Positions 35,609 through 44,992 of a stretch of DNA of 64,000 nt are shown in pieces. Origin of the DNA: Melioribacter roseus P3M-2 (GTDB lineage: Bacteria; Bacteroidota; Ignavibacteria; Ignavibacteriales; Melioribacteraceae). The stretch spans positions 62,001 through 126,000 of the forward strand of contig NC_018178.1 in assembly GCF_000279145.1 (NCBI RefSeq). Reading direction: 5' to 3'. Each line of letters begins with the position of its first letter. Position 1 is the stretch's first letter. The translations under genes and the position numbers were made by a program. The notes beneath the pieces were generated by a model. It did not search any database, was not told the origin of the DNA, and worked only from the letters and a program-made list of their open reading frames with translations.

Positions 35609-38047
35609 TCAGTAAATAATAATTTTGCTTATCGCTAAGCCGGGATCGAGGAGCGACAGATGCAAATCGACCATGCCGTCTTCATCAAGAATAAAGTCGG
35701 TTTTCGTACGAGAAAAACCCCGCAGCACATTTTCACTCCACTCCGCACTTTTCGAGGGCGTATTTACATCGACTATATCGACGAGGCGACCGTTTATCGA
35801 TATTGCCGTACGAAGTCCGCGCGTCTCGTTGATTGAATGCGTCGGCAGACAAATCAATTCTACTGTACGTTTGCCTTTGGGAAGATTCAATCGGACGGAA
35901 GCTCCGGGAGCTTGCAAAGCATTAGATTCGTCAAATGACCGATCCGTAAAGTTTATCCACGACAGACTTGCACCGCCGACTCCCAATCCCGGCAGGAGGC
36001 ACAATTTTGTTGTATCAAATATTAATTCATTGACTGAAATAATTTTTATCGGTTTTCTTTTATTTACCGTTAATTCTTTTTTATCGTTATGTGAATTTGA
36101 ATCCGGCATATCAAAGACAGGCCGGTTGCGCGGGTTCATGCACATTATTCCGTTCCATTTTCCGCCGGATATTTTCTTGTTATAGATTTCGGTCAACTCC
36201 TTAATTTTTTCGTATGCCTGTTTCGACATTTCATACTTGCCCAGGCGCGCATAAAAATGTTTTTCGTTCAAGTAAGCAGCGCCAAGCACGGGATAGACAA
36301 TCAATTGAAAATAAGCGTCCTGTACTCTTTCGGGTATTCGTCGCTTCAGTTCCATTGTTTTATTAACAATCTCCTTATAGGATGTCATTCGTTCGTTCAT
36401 TTCTTTTTCCGTAAAATTAAGTTTATCAATATGTTCCGGTTTACCGGAAGCCGCCAGGCGATAATATTCATTTTTTATTTTTACGATATCGCCGGAATAA
36501 TTGATTCCGAAATTTTTAGCCGCCCATTCTTCCGGATATTTCTCTGCGTCGACAGGCTGCCATGAGTTAATATCCCATGCCAAATCCATTGCAAATTCGA
36601 TTTCCATTTCAGCAGGTTTTATATCGCCCACATTAAACACCCATAATCTGTCCGCTCCATTTTGATATGCTTTAGTCATTTCATAAGAGATAAGGGAGGG
36701 CGATGTCGAGCACAGCCATAGATAATCTTCGGGCGCGCCCCAGTACGACAAATGATAATAGACGCCGCTTCCGCCGCTTCGTTTTTGTTCTTCGGGCGTA
36801 GAAAGTTTGCGAATGAAGCCGTGATTGTCGTCTGCCCACACTATTGTTACGTCATCCGGCGCTTTAACGCCTGCGTAATAAAGTGCAAGCGCCTCTTTAT
36901 AAGGACAAAATATTTGAGGAATTTCGGAGGGCGATTTTTTGAAATGTTCGGAGATAAGCTTCCTTTGATCTGCGATTACTTTGTTCAAAAGCTCAACTTT
37001 GTCTTTCGTATTGTCAGGACCGGGCATGCCGCTGTCGTGAATTCCGCGCATACCGATTGTAAAGACAGCTTCAAGATTCAGAGCCGCCACTTCCTCAATC
37101 CTGTCTTCCCAGTATTTTTTAATTTCATCCGAGTTAGTGTCGTAACGCCATTCTCCCGGTTGTTTTCCGTACTCCGTCACAAAATTATTTTTCCATTCGT
37201 CCACGTTATTTCTGAGCATCGGTTCGGCGTGACTCGAGCCGACTACAATACTATATTTTTTAGCGGTTTGCGGATTCGATTTGTAATAGAAAAACGCTTT
37301 AGTGCAAGGATGCATCGCAGGCCATATAAAATTTGCTTTCAATCTCAAGAGGAGTTCAAATATCAAAGCGTACGTTTTGGGACCAATATCTTTGATGTCG
37401 GTATCGATATTCTTTGCAGCCCAGGGTTGCAAACCCCAGTCTTCATCATTCAGAAAAACACCGCGATATTTTACCGAGGGCGGTCCCATAGTTATTTTAT
37501 CAATCTCAAGCGAAAGCTCCTTTCGTTTTTCGGGTAAAAGGTCAGCCCAATAGACCCAGGGCGACACTCCAAGCCGTTTAGACACTTCGAATATTCCAAA
37601 TGCCGTACCTCGAGGGTCGCTGCCGCAAATTACAAGGGCTCTATTAATATTTGGCAGAGGACTGTCTATAATTTCTAATATAAAACTTTCCCACTTATCA
37701 ATAATCTTATCAACAGAAAGCTTTTTCTCCTTAACCATCCGGTCGATTAAATCAGACTTGCCGATTGTGCCAATGATAATCGCCGAAGGCGCGTTAATGT
37801 ATTCGCCATTATGAATACCGGGTATTATGTCTGTAATCAAACTGATATCTTTTGCCAAAGCATTGGCGCATATTCCGACTACTTCGGCGTCATTTTTATC
37901 AAAGATAATCGGGACTGCAGAATTATTTCGAACAATATGGAATTCTTTACTGTCGTTCTTTTTTGTAAACGCGTCTGTCCTTCCTGAGATTGCAGCCATT
38001 ACTACCGAAAAGAGCGTAAATATGGCAATCAACCTCCGTAGTATCAT
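35609..38047 (-). CDS. GH115 alpha-glucuronidase family protein
   Basis: Secreted hydrolase of 812 residues, started at the ATG at 38047 so that a normal signal peptide (about 1-26, MILRRLIAIFTLFSVVMAA) leads; an upstream in-frame TTG at 38080 adds 11 residues with no better ribosome-binding site. GH115 features: VICGSDPRGTAFGIFEVSKRLGVSPWVYWAD, YRGVFLNDEDWGLQPWA, LRLKANFIWPAMH, FTIGMRGIHDSGM, and IVWADDNHGFIRKL. The family removes (4-O-methyl-)glucuronic acid from branched polysaccharides such as xylan and arabinogalactan, which suggests glucuronate-decorated side chains on this organism's pectic substrate. Confidence 0.9.
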   Translation of the reverse strand: MILRRLIAIFTLFSVVMAAISGRTDAFTKKNDSKEFHIVRNNSAVPIIFDKNDAEVVGICANALAKDISLITDIIPGIHNGEYINAPSAIIIGTIGKSDLIDRMVKEKKLSVDKIIDKWESFILEIIDSPLPNINRALVICGSDPRGTAFGIFEVSKRLGVSPWVYWADLLPEKRKELSLEIDKITMGPPSVKYRGVFLNDEDWGLQPWAAKNIDTDIKDIGPKTYALIFELLLRLKANFIWPAMHPCTKAFFYYKSNPQTAKKYSIVVGSSHAEPMLRNNVDEWKNNFVTEYGKQPGEWRYDTNSDEIKKYWEDRIEEVAALNLEAVFTIGMRGIHDSGMPGPDNTKDKVELLNKVIADQRKLISEHFKKSPSEIPQIFCPYKEALALYYAGVKAPDDVTIVWADDNHGFIRKLSTPEEQKRSGGSGVYYHLSYWGAPEDYLWLCSTSPSLISYEMTKAYQNGADRLWVFNVGDIKPAEMEIEFAMDLAWDINSWQPVDAEKYPEEWAAKNFGINYSGDIVKIKNEYYRLAASGKPEHIDKLNFTEKEMNERMTSYKEIVNKTMELKRRIPERVQDAYFQLIVYPVLGAAYLNEKHFYARLGKYEMSKQAYEKIKELTEIYNKKISGGKWNGIMCMNPRNRPVFDMPDSNSHNDKKELTVNKRKPIKIISVNELIFDTTKLCLLPGLGVGGASLSWINFTDRSFDESNALQAPGASVRLNLPKGKRTVELICLPTHSINETRGLRTAISINGRLVDIVDVNTPSKSAEWSENVLRGFSRTKTDFILDEDGMVDLHLSLLDPGLAISKIIIY

Positions 38048-38225
38048 TTGACAAAATACGGTAAGCTTTCCGGTACCCAATTAACAGCCTCTAATGTTTT
38101 TTAATACGAGATGCATTGAATGATAAGCAATGATGAATGATAACCGTGTAATGGATTAAATGTCTTTCCGGGAAAATTATGCTTTCCGAATATGGAATAG
38201 TCGCGTAAAAATGCTTCTTGAAATA

Positions 38226-41084
38226 TTATCTGATATTTACGCCTATCAACTTTACGGGGCCTATCAAGCCCGACTCGAGAGGCTCCCAATTAATTGCCGT
38301 GAACAATCCGTCTTCACCCAGATTTATTCTTTCCTTAGCCGCAAAGTTTATATTATAAAATTTTTTGTAATTGATTCCGTTTTTATCCATGTATATAATC
38401 CTGTTAGCCATCAGATTTGTTACACGAACTTCGAGGATATTTTCATCCTTCAATTTATTTTTGTCAATTACAACATAGTATTCGGGACCAATTAGAGTTG
38501 TAATCTTTTCGCCGTTGAGATATATTACGGCGGAGTTACAAACTTTACCCAGATCGATCATAATTGCGTCCGAACCGAAATCCGGATTGGCAAAGGAGAT
38601 TGAATAGCTTGCCGTACCGGAGAACCATTGCAATTCATCGGAATATTCGGTCCACGATTTCAAATTGTTCGTCTTAAACGAATCGGGCGCTACGGGACCT
38701 CCTTTAATAAACTTGATTTGCCATTCCCCGTTCAACGTAAGCGTATCCCCTGCGGATTTATAAAACTTATATTCTTCCGTATTTTGATCTTCAGGATACC
38801 ATTGCAAAATGAGAGTTTCGCCTTTTTTAATATCGATATAAACGCCGGCATAATTATCGTCGATAATTTTGATTTTTGCTTTCCCGTATTTCCTATTCAC
38901 CGGATCGAACAAAATTGCGCTGTTTCCTCCTTTGCGAATTCTAATCCAGCCGTCGACATCCTTTTCGCTCCAATTACTTATAAAATAGCAGAGTCCGTCT
39001 TCTCGAATTACCCTGTTAAACCATAAACCTTCGTCGGCTAAATTTTCGGGATATACATTAATAATACCCAGAACTTTTGATAAGCTATCAGTTACAATAA
39101 ATTTTCCTTTGCCTAACTTGGAAATTCCGTAACCTTCTTCCGGCTGCAAGTTAACTTCGCTCAATTGCTTTTTGAAAACTTCCCTGTTTTCATTTAGGTT
39201 TTGCAGCCCCGGAACGTCTTTGGGCAGGTTATTGCTGAATATTACCGTAGCTCCTTCTTCCGCCAATTCAATTAGTTTATTTAACGTATTCAACGGCATG
39301 TAATCGGTCTCCGGCACGACAATTACTTTGTAACTTACACTATTGCCTGCGACAATTTTATTATTTTCAACCGTCAGATTGTGTAATAGCCTGTCGGAGA
39401 CGAAATCGAATTGGTAACCCTCATTTAAAAAATATTCGCTTAGTCGTTCCAGGTCTTTCGTCAGTTCGTCCCGATGAGTTCCCAGATGTTTCAAAAGCGC
39501 ACCGTCTCTTTTTGCCCAGATATCATAAATCGGGTAATAGAGCAGAATATCGTTGTCAGGTTTCGAAGATTGTAAAAAAGACTGGCAATTAGTAACATAT
39601 TCGTTCATCTTTTTCAGGTCTTCCCACCAGGTATTTGTGGGGGCAAAATGAACGGAAGCATAGAAAAGCCGTCCGGGCCATTCTTCCGAAGGCGGCGAAT
39701 AAGGTGTTCCGTGATAGACAAGATGATTAACGCCGTTTGCAAAGTAGCGGTCGAAATTTTTCTTTGCGTCGGATAATGTGGAAAGGAAATGTTCATTCAG
39801 CCATGTTGCCGCTTCGGCGGAAACTAATTTTTTGCCTGCAACATGCCCCGCCGACGAAGCCAATTTAATGCGCAACGGAGAAGCGCCTTCGGTTTCGGGA
39901 ATATCGCTAGCGGCATAAAGGTCGAGCACGTTTGCAGGCGAGCCATGCGCCTGATTGCGTACTACGGCGTTATAATTACGCGACCAATTTTTCCATACTT
40001 TTGTAAAGCGTTCCAACAACAAATCGGAAATGGTTTCCCTGTAATCAGAAAGTACTCTCGAATTCATATCTTCGGTATCTTCGCCGAACAGCGCGGGCAA
40101 ATAATTTTTCAGATCGTACCCTCTCAATCTTTTGAATTCTTCGAACATAAGCGGAGTCCAATCCGCCTCTCCTAAAGCGTCGTCCACTTCGTAAGAATCG
40201 TTGAAAAACGCTCTGATAGCGTCGAGTTTTTTCCCTTTTGCATTGTTATCAAATTGCGCTAAAAAATGTTTAATAGCTTTTTCGGAAAAATGGTCAATTA
40301 CATTGCCTTCCCCTCCCCTGCTTGCTCGTTCAACCATTTTTCCGTGCCATCCCTGAAAAACAGCATAAAGTTTCCATTGCCCTTCGGGCGCAGTCCAGTG
40401 TAATTTCCCTTCTTTGTCAACTTTGTTTGTTATATCGACTTTTTCGCCCTTATTGTTATAAGCGATCAAAGCAATCAAAGGAAGTTTCCTTTTAAAACGA
40501 ACCTGGTCGAGCGCAAGCTCTTGAAGATTCGGATTGGCGCTTATAGGATATTTTATTTCCGAAATATCGACTTTACGCCTAACGGCTCTTACAAGCGATT
40601 CCTGAATAAACTCGATTTTTTCATTTAATTTTTCACCCTGCTTCAAGTTATAAACTTTGTATTGAACGTACTTGCAAGCATCTTCATCCGAAATCCAGGG
40701 GCCGCCGAAAGGCCAGCCTGAAGCGTTTGCCACGTCGACTCCGAGTCCCAATTCCTTACCTATATTCAAAGTATGCTCAAGCATATCCATCCAGCGCGGA
40801 GTCAAAAACTTAATATCTTTGTCTTCATAACCTTTGACGCCGTATATAGCCGTAACTTCAACGCCTCCGAAGCCTGCTTTACTCAATTCTTCCATATTTA
40901 ATTTCAAGTCGGCTTTCGTAACGGCGCTTCCGTGCCACCACCATCGCGTCCACGGCTTTGTAATGTTATTTACTTCAGGCCATAAATTCTCCTGCCCTTT
41001 ATTTATTACATTGCAGGACATAAATGTGACCACGACCGTTAACAAAATGAAAAGATATCCGAACCGAGAAATAATCTTTGCCAT
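38226..41084 (-). CDS. GH106 alpha-L-rhamnosidase lipoprotein
   Basis: Releases terminal alpha-L-rhamnose. 952 residues; lipoprotein signal with MSC near residue 24. GH106 pattern: TRWWWHGSAVTKADLKLNMEELSKAGFGGVE, LGLGVDVANASGWPFGGPW, then a central barrel with RAFFNDSYEVDDA and the VRNQAHGSPANVLDLYAASDIPETE block. The C-terminal beta-sandwich resembles a sugar-binding jelly roll (NGEWQIKFIKGGP onward). Its product, L-rhamnose, is what the rha genes and the BMC consume, so it is a key link between the two halves of the locus. Confidence 0.92.
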   Translation of the reverse strand: MAKIISRFGYLFILLTVVVTFMSCNVINKGQENLWPEVNNITKPWTRWWWHGSAVTKADLKLNMEELSKAGFGGVEVTAIYGVKGYEDKDIKFLTPRWMDMLEHTLNIGKELGLGVDVANASGWPFGGPWISDEDACKYVQYKVYNLKQGEKLNEKIEFIQESLVRAVRRKVDISEIKYPISANPNLQELALDQVRFKRKLPLIALIAYNNKGEKVDITNKVDKEGKLHWTAPEGQWKLYAVFQGWHGKMVERASRGGEGNVIDHFSEKAIKHFLAQFDNNAKGKKLDAIRAFFNDSYEVDDALGEADWTPLMFEEFKRLRGYDLKNYLPALFGEDTEDMNSRVLSDYRETISDLLLERFTKVWKNWSRNYNAVVRNQAHGSPANVLDLYAASDIPETEGASPLRIKLASSAGHVAGKKLVSAEAATWLNEHFLSTLSDAKKNFDRYFANGVNHLVYHGTPYSPPSEEWPGRLFYASVHFAPTNTWWEDLKKMNEYVTNCQSFLQSSKPDNDILLYYPIYDIWAKRDGALLKHLGTHRDELTKDLERLSEYFLNEGYQFDFVSDRLLHNLTVENNKIVAGNSVSYKVIVVPETDYMPLNTLNKLIELAEEGATVIFSNNLPKDVPGLQNLNENREVFKKQLSEVNLQPEEGYGISKLGKGKFIVTDSLSKVLGIINVYPENLADEGLWFNRVIREDGLCYFISNWSEKDVDGWIRIRKGGNSAILFDPVNRKYGKAKIKIIDDNYAGVYIDIKKGETLILQWYPEDQNTEEYKFYKSAGDTLTLNGEWQIKFIKGGPVAPDSFKTNNLKSWTEYSDELQWFSGTASYSISFANPDFGSDAIMIDLGKVCNSAVIYLNGEKITTLIGPEYYVVIDKNKLKDENILEVRVTNLMANRIIYMDKNGINYKKFYNINFAAKERINLGEDGLFTAINWEPLESGLIGPVKLIGVNIR

Positions 41085-41117
41085 ATCAAATCTGTTTTTA
41101 TGAAAAGATAATGATTA

Positions 41118-42758
41118 CTATTTCAATAAAGTCATCTGTTTTACGACTGAATTATCGTTTATTTTCAATTTATAAAAGTACACTCCGCTTGCCAGTCCTT
41201 CCCCGTCGAAAGTCAATTTATAGCTGCCCCTTTCCTGAAATCCGCTAACGAGGGTAGCTATCTTTTGACCAGATGAATTAAATACGGCGAGATTAACAAC
41301 CGCAGGCTCGCTTAATTCATATAATATATTGGTTACAGGATTAAAAGGATTGGGATAATTCTGATATAATTTGAAGTTATCCGGCAAGTCAATGCAATTA
41401 AGATTAATCGAAGTAATAAATCCCGATTCGATGGCTCCTAAATCGGGCGCATTCCCGAAATAAGGGAATCCGATGTCTGTTCCCGCGTCTATTATTTTAC
41501 CGCCCTGCGCCGGACTCATAAAATCGATATCGGGCAAACTACCGTCTTCCTTACGGGGAGATGTCAGTAAATTTATATCCAGACTTTTAAAGTCGGCGTC
41601 TGACAGGGTAAGGTCAAATTGCCAAGAGTTGGTTACAAGAATATTCCTGCTTGTATCGATATAGGCAATGTGTTTATTGCCGAAACCTTTCTGATAACTC
41701 AAATTATTTTTCAATATATGATCGTATCCGTCGCCGTCAATATTATCGGCGTCTTCACGGCTCGGGCGATTAAGCATATTGAAATTAATTGTATTCTGAT
41801 AAGCGGAATTGTTATACCAGTAATTACCCGCCAGATGATGATTTGCATAAAATCCATTGGCCTTATTTTTAGCCGCTATGCAAAACTGGATCGTATGCAT
41901 TGGAACCGGATTGGGAATTCTGTCGGCAGTGTCGTGTGCAAAGCCGCCCGCCTTGAAACCGTTTCCGTCTCCGAGACTTTGGAACGAAGCTGAATATCCG
42001 TTATAAAAAGCCCAGCAGCTGTCGAAAACCACAGACGCGTCGGCGCGAATGATATCGAATCCGTCGTCGCTATTGAACCACGCGCGACAACCTTTGAACA
42101 CAGTGCCCGTTCCGCTTGCGTCGGGATGGCAACCGAAACCGTCCGTATTTCCGCCTAGTCCGTCTTCCGAAACGTTATCCCAATTCCTGTAGGAATCGCA
42201 ATTGAGAAATAAATTGTTGCCTCCTTTATAATGCCTTAATCCCGTTCCCACATTATCGTGCATGCTTATTTGCTCGAATATATTATTATTGCCCCTGCTG
42301 TAAATGCAGTACGATTCGGTGTGGGATGTTATAGTAACCTGGATGCCCGTCATTTCAATTCCTTTCAGGTGAATATAATTTCCGATGACGTAGATACCCA
42401 CGACTCTTTGATTAGCAGGCATTACATCTGAAAAATCGAAGACGGGAGTCTCCCCAGGGTAAGCCCAATATTTGATTGTATTTCCTTCGGTCCCGCTTTT
42501 ATCCAGATATGTAACGCATGCAAAAAGATTCGACACAACTCTCGATATCCGGTCTTCTCTTACTTTGTAAAGACCGCCGCCTATATAAACAGTATCCCCG
42601 GCTTTGGCTAATTCCTGCGCTTTCTGGAGCGATTCAAGCGGCCGGTCGATAGCGCCGGGATTCGAATCGTCGCCGTCAGGAGCTACATAAATTTGTGAAT
42701 TAATATTAATCGACGTCAATATTATGACGAGCGATGCAAAAATAATTTTTCTATACAC
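41118..42758 (-). CDS. PL9-type pectate lyase with T9SS sorting domain, GTG start
   Basis: Right-handed beta-helix lyase of 546 residues. Signal peptide about 1-21, then YVAPDGDDSNPGAIDRPLESLQKAQE, the start typical of PL9/PelX-like proteins; parallel-helix turns include NTDGFGCHPDASGTGTVFKGCRAWFNSDDGFD, the conserved PL9 region. T9SS type A tail from about 465 (NYPNPFNPVTNILY, ending KQMTLLK). Starts at GTG with AGAGG five bases upstream. PL9 members attack polygalacturonan or rhamnogalacturonan; which applies here is not readable. Confidence 0.85.
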   Translation of the reverse strand: MYRKIIFASLVIILTSININSQIYVAPDGDDSNPGAIDRPLESLQKAQELAKAGDTVYIGGGLYKVREDRISRVVSNLFACVTYLDKSGTEGNTIKYWAYPGETPVFDFSDVMPANQRVVGIYVIGNYIHLKGIEMTGIQVTITSHTESYCIYSRGNNNIFEQISMHDNVGTGLRHYKGGNNLFLNCDSYRNWDNVSEDGLGGNTDGFGCHPDASGTGTVFKGCRAWFNSDDGFDIIRADASVVFDSCWAFYNGYSASFQSLGDGNGFKAGGFAHDTADRIPNPVPMHTIQFCIAAKNKANGFYANHHLAGNYWYNNSAYQNTINFNMLNRPSREDADNIDGDGYDHILKNNLSYQKGFGNKHIAYIDTSRNILVTNSWQFDLTLSDADFKSLDINLLTSPRKEDGSLPDIDFMSPAQGGKIIDAGTDIGFPYFGNAPDLGAIESGFITSINLNCIDLPDNFKLYQNYPNPFNPVTNILYELSEPAVVNLAVFNSSGQKIATLVSGFQERGSYKLTFDGEGLASGVYFYKLKINDNSVVKQMTLLK

Positions 42759-42822
42759 AAGAGCCTCTTTTTAAAACGGATAAAATCTTAATATGAAGAA
42801 AAAGCGAATAACGGGGTTATAC

Positions 42823-44940
42823 CTATTTTAGCTGCCAATTTTCTTTCGTTTCAAGTTCCTTTAGATCATATTTAATCTTCGTTCTTTCGACCGACTCTTT
42901 ATATAACCCGTTCAAGTCGGGTAATGTCAATCGAGCGCCTTTTCGTACGAAGAAAGGCGTTTTATAATCGGGCGTTTCGACTTCTACGTATTGACCGCCT
43001 TCGTATTCTTTTTTATCCCATTGGTCGATCCAGATTTCGCCTTTTGGCAAATATATTTTCTTTTTTGTTTTGCCCTCTTCCCAAACCACAGATACGAGGA
43101 TGTCGTTACCGAACTTATATGTAGTCCAATCTTTCCAGCTTTCCTTCTGCTCGGGATATTCGAGAAACAGAGGTCTAATGATGGGCATCCCCGTTTCACT
43201 GGCAATCTTAGCGTGATCATAGATATAATCAACCAGATGCATTCTCAATTTTGTATAGAACCTCCAGACAGCGAGCAGTTCGTGGTCAAAAGACGGTTCG
43301 TAATTCATATCCCAAAAAACGCGGTTGTTTGTCGGTCCCACTTCCATGATAGGAGAAAAGCATGCAAAACCGAGCCAGCGCTTGGTAGTTTCCCGATTAA
43401 TATTTTTCGGATAGCCGCCGGCGTCCGAACCCCATACGGGATACCCCATTACCGCGCATCTCTGAGCCCCGATTATGACCGACCTGAGTCCTTCGGGAGG
43501 ATTGCCCGTATCGCCCGCCCACATTCCGCCGTACCGTGCGCTGCCTGTATATTGGGCTCGCGGGAATAGAATAAAATCGTTACCCAAAATCGGGCGCACA
43601 GCGTCGAATGTAGCTTTTACATATTGTCGCGGATAATCGTTATAATTTTCTCTGTAGCTTGTGCCTATTGAAGTAAATAGATTTAATGAATCCAGAAGTT
43701 TTTCGCCGTCGGCTCTGTCGAGTTTGAAACCTTTAACGCCGATTTTAGCCAATTTAGCCGGACCGTTTTCGCCCCACCATTTACACGCTTCTTCGTTCGT
43801 AAAATCGATTAACGCCTGTCTGGCATTTCTCCATATGTTGCTTTCCAACTCATAACCTCTGGCGGCGGCAGTATCCGCCATTTTGCCCATAACAAACGGA
43901 CCGATCCAGAGCATTGTCTTTATGTTTTTCGAATCGAGCCATTTAATCATTTTCTCGAAATTCGGCAGTCTGTTGTAATCGATTTCGTAATCGTCAAAAC
44001 CTCTTACACCCGGTCCCCATGGTCTGTCGATCCAATAAGCAGTGCATGGAATATCGTAAGCCGCCATTAATAAAATTTCTTCGGTTATCTGAGAATTATA
44101 AGGAGAATTTACTTTTGTGCCGTCGTAATACTTATCGTTGTTAAAATGTTCATCGCGCCAGCGCCAGGGCCCGAATGCCCATTTGGGAGGCGCGAACGAC
44201 GGACCGGTTTCAAGAGCATGTCTTTTCACAAGTTCCGCCGGCGATTCGTCCATCATCAACGAAAAAGAAAATTGAGGACCTTCGAAAGATATTTGAACCA
44301 TGTCTTCGTATTCTTTACAAAAATCGATAACGCCCGGCCAAGTTCCTTTTACAAAGAGGGCATAATTGCCGGAAGAAATATAAAACGGAGCGTAAGCCGA
44401 AACGGTCGGTTTCGGCTTCACATCAATTCTCTGTCCCCGTAAATTCAATCCTTCTTTAATGCCTTTAGCCCACGATTTATCCTGGGGCCCGTCTACCACT
44501 CTTTCAAAGATGCCCGTAAAGTATTCTTCCGGTTCTGCTTTTGTGTTGATTATCCAGGCGGATGGTTTGACATTTTCGTCCGCCAGTTTGAAATTAAACA
44601 GAATTTCCTTGTCGGATTCTTTAGTATCTAAAATTACCCTACCGTAATCGCCCTTCCATATATACGTATATTCATTTTCGGAATTCTTTTTTATTTCGGG
44701 AGATCCTTTGAGCCAATTAATTTTTCCTTCTGTTATGAAACCAACGGAGCCCAATGTATCCGCGGAAGTTATCAATATATCATTACCATATCTGTTTTCA
44801 ATCTCAAACTTAGTATACGATTCGCCGTTATTTAGAAACATCAGCTTTTGCGGATTACTGCAAGCTGTAAAACCGATAAAAAACAGTAACGCCAATGAAT
44901 TAACTAATGAAGTCATACTTTTTTTAGCGTTGGTATTCAT
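42823..44940 (-). CDS. GH31 family alpha-glycosidase lipoprotein
   Basis: 705-residue lipoprotein with Cys27 in FTACSNP. GH31 barrel: WIDRPWGPGVRGFDDYEID, nucleophile D408 in KGFKLDRADGE, acid/base D477 in MWAGDTG. GH31 includes alpha-glucosidases, alpha-xylosidases and alpha-galactosidases; the substrate cannot be assigned from these motifs. By context it may trim alpha-linked side chains of pectin or xylogalacturonan. It lies between PL9 and PL11 and probably sits on the outer membrane. Confidence 0.88.
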   Translation of the reverse strand: MNTNAKKSMTSLVNSLALLFFIGFTACSNPQKLMFLNNGESYTKFEIENRYGNDILITSADTLGSVGFITEGKINWLKGSPEIKKNSENEYTYIWKGDYGRVILDTKESDKEILFNFKLADENVKPSAWIINTKAEPEEYFTGIFERVVDGPQDKSWAKGIKEGLNLRGQRIDVKPKPTVSAYAPFYISSGNYALFVKGTWPGVIDFCKEYEDMVQISFEGPQFSFSLMMDESPAELVKRHALETGPSFAPPKWAFGPWRWRDEHFNNDKYYDGTKVNSPYNSQITEEILLMAAYDIPCTAYWIDRPWGPGVRGFDDYEIDYNRLPNFEKMIKWLDSKNIKTMLWIGPFVMGKMADTAAARGYELESNIWRNARQALIDFTNEEACKWWGENGPAKLAKIGVKGFKLDRADGEKLLDSLNLFTSIGTSYRENYNDYPRQYVKATFDAVRPILGNDFILFPRAQYTGSARYGGMWAGDTGNPPEGLRSVIIGAQRCAVMGYPVWGSDAGGYPKNINRETTKRWLGFACFSPIMEVGPTNNRVFWDMNYEPSFDHELLAVWRFYTKLRMHLVDYIYDHAKIASETGMPIIRPLFLEYPEQKESWKDWTTYKFGNDILVSVVWEEGKTKKKIYLPKGEIWIDQWDKKEYEGGQYVEVETPDYKTPFFVRKGARLTLPDLNGLYKESVERTKIKYDLKELETKENWQLK

Positions 44941-44992
44941 ATAGAAGCCTTCTTTTTCTTTTATCTCAAAAAAACTTTAAAAAGTTAAAAAT

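Noticed and set aside
36752-37537. 261-codon plus-strand reading frame opposite GH115
   Set aside because: Antisense to a well-supported family protein, with no recognisable product.
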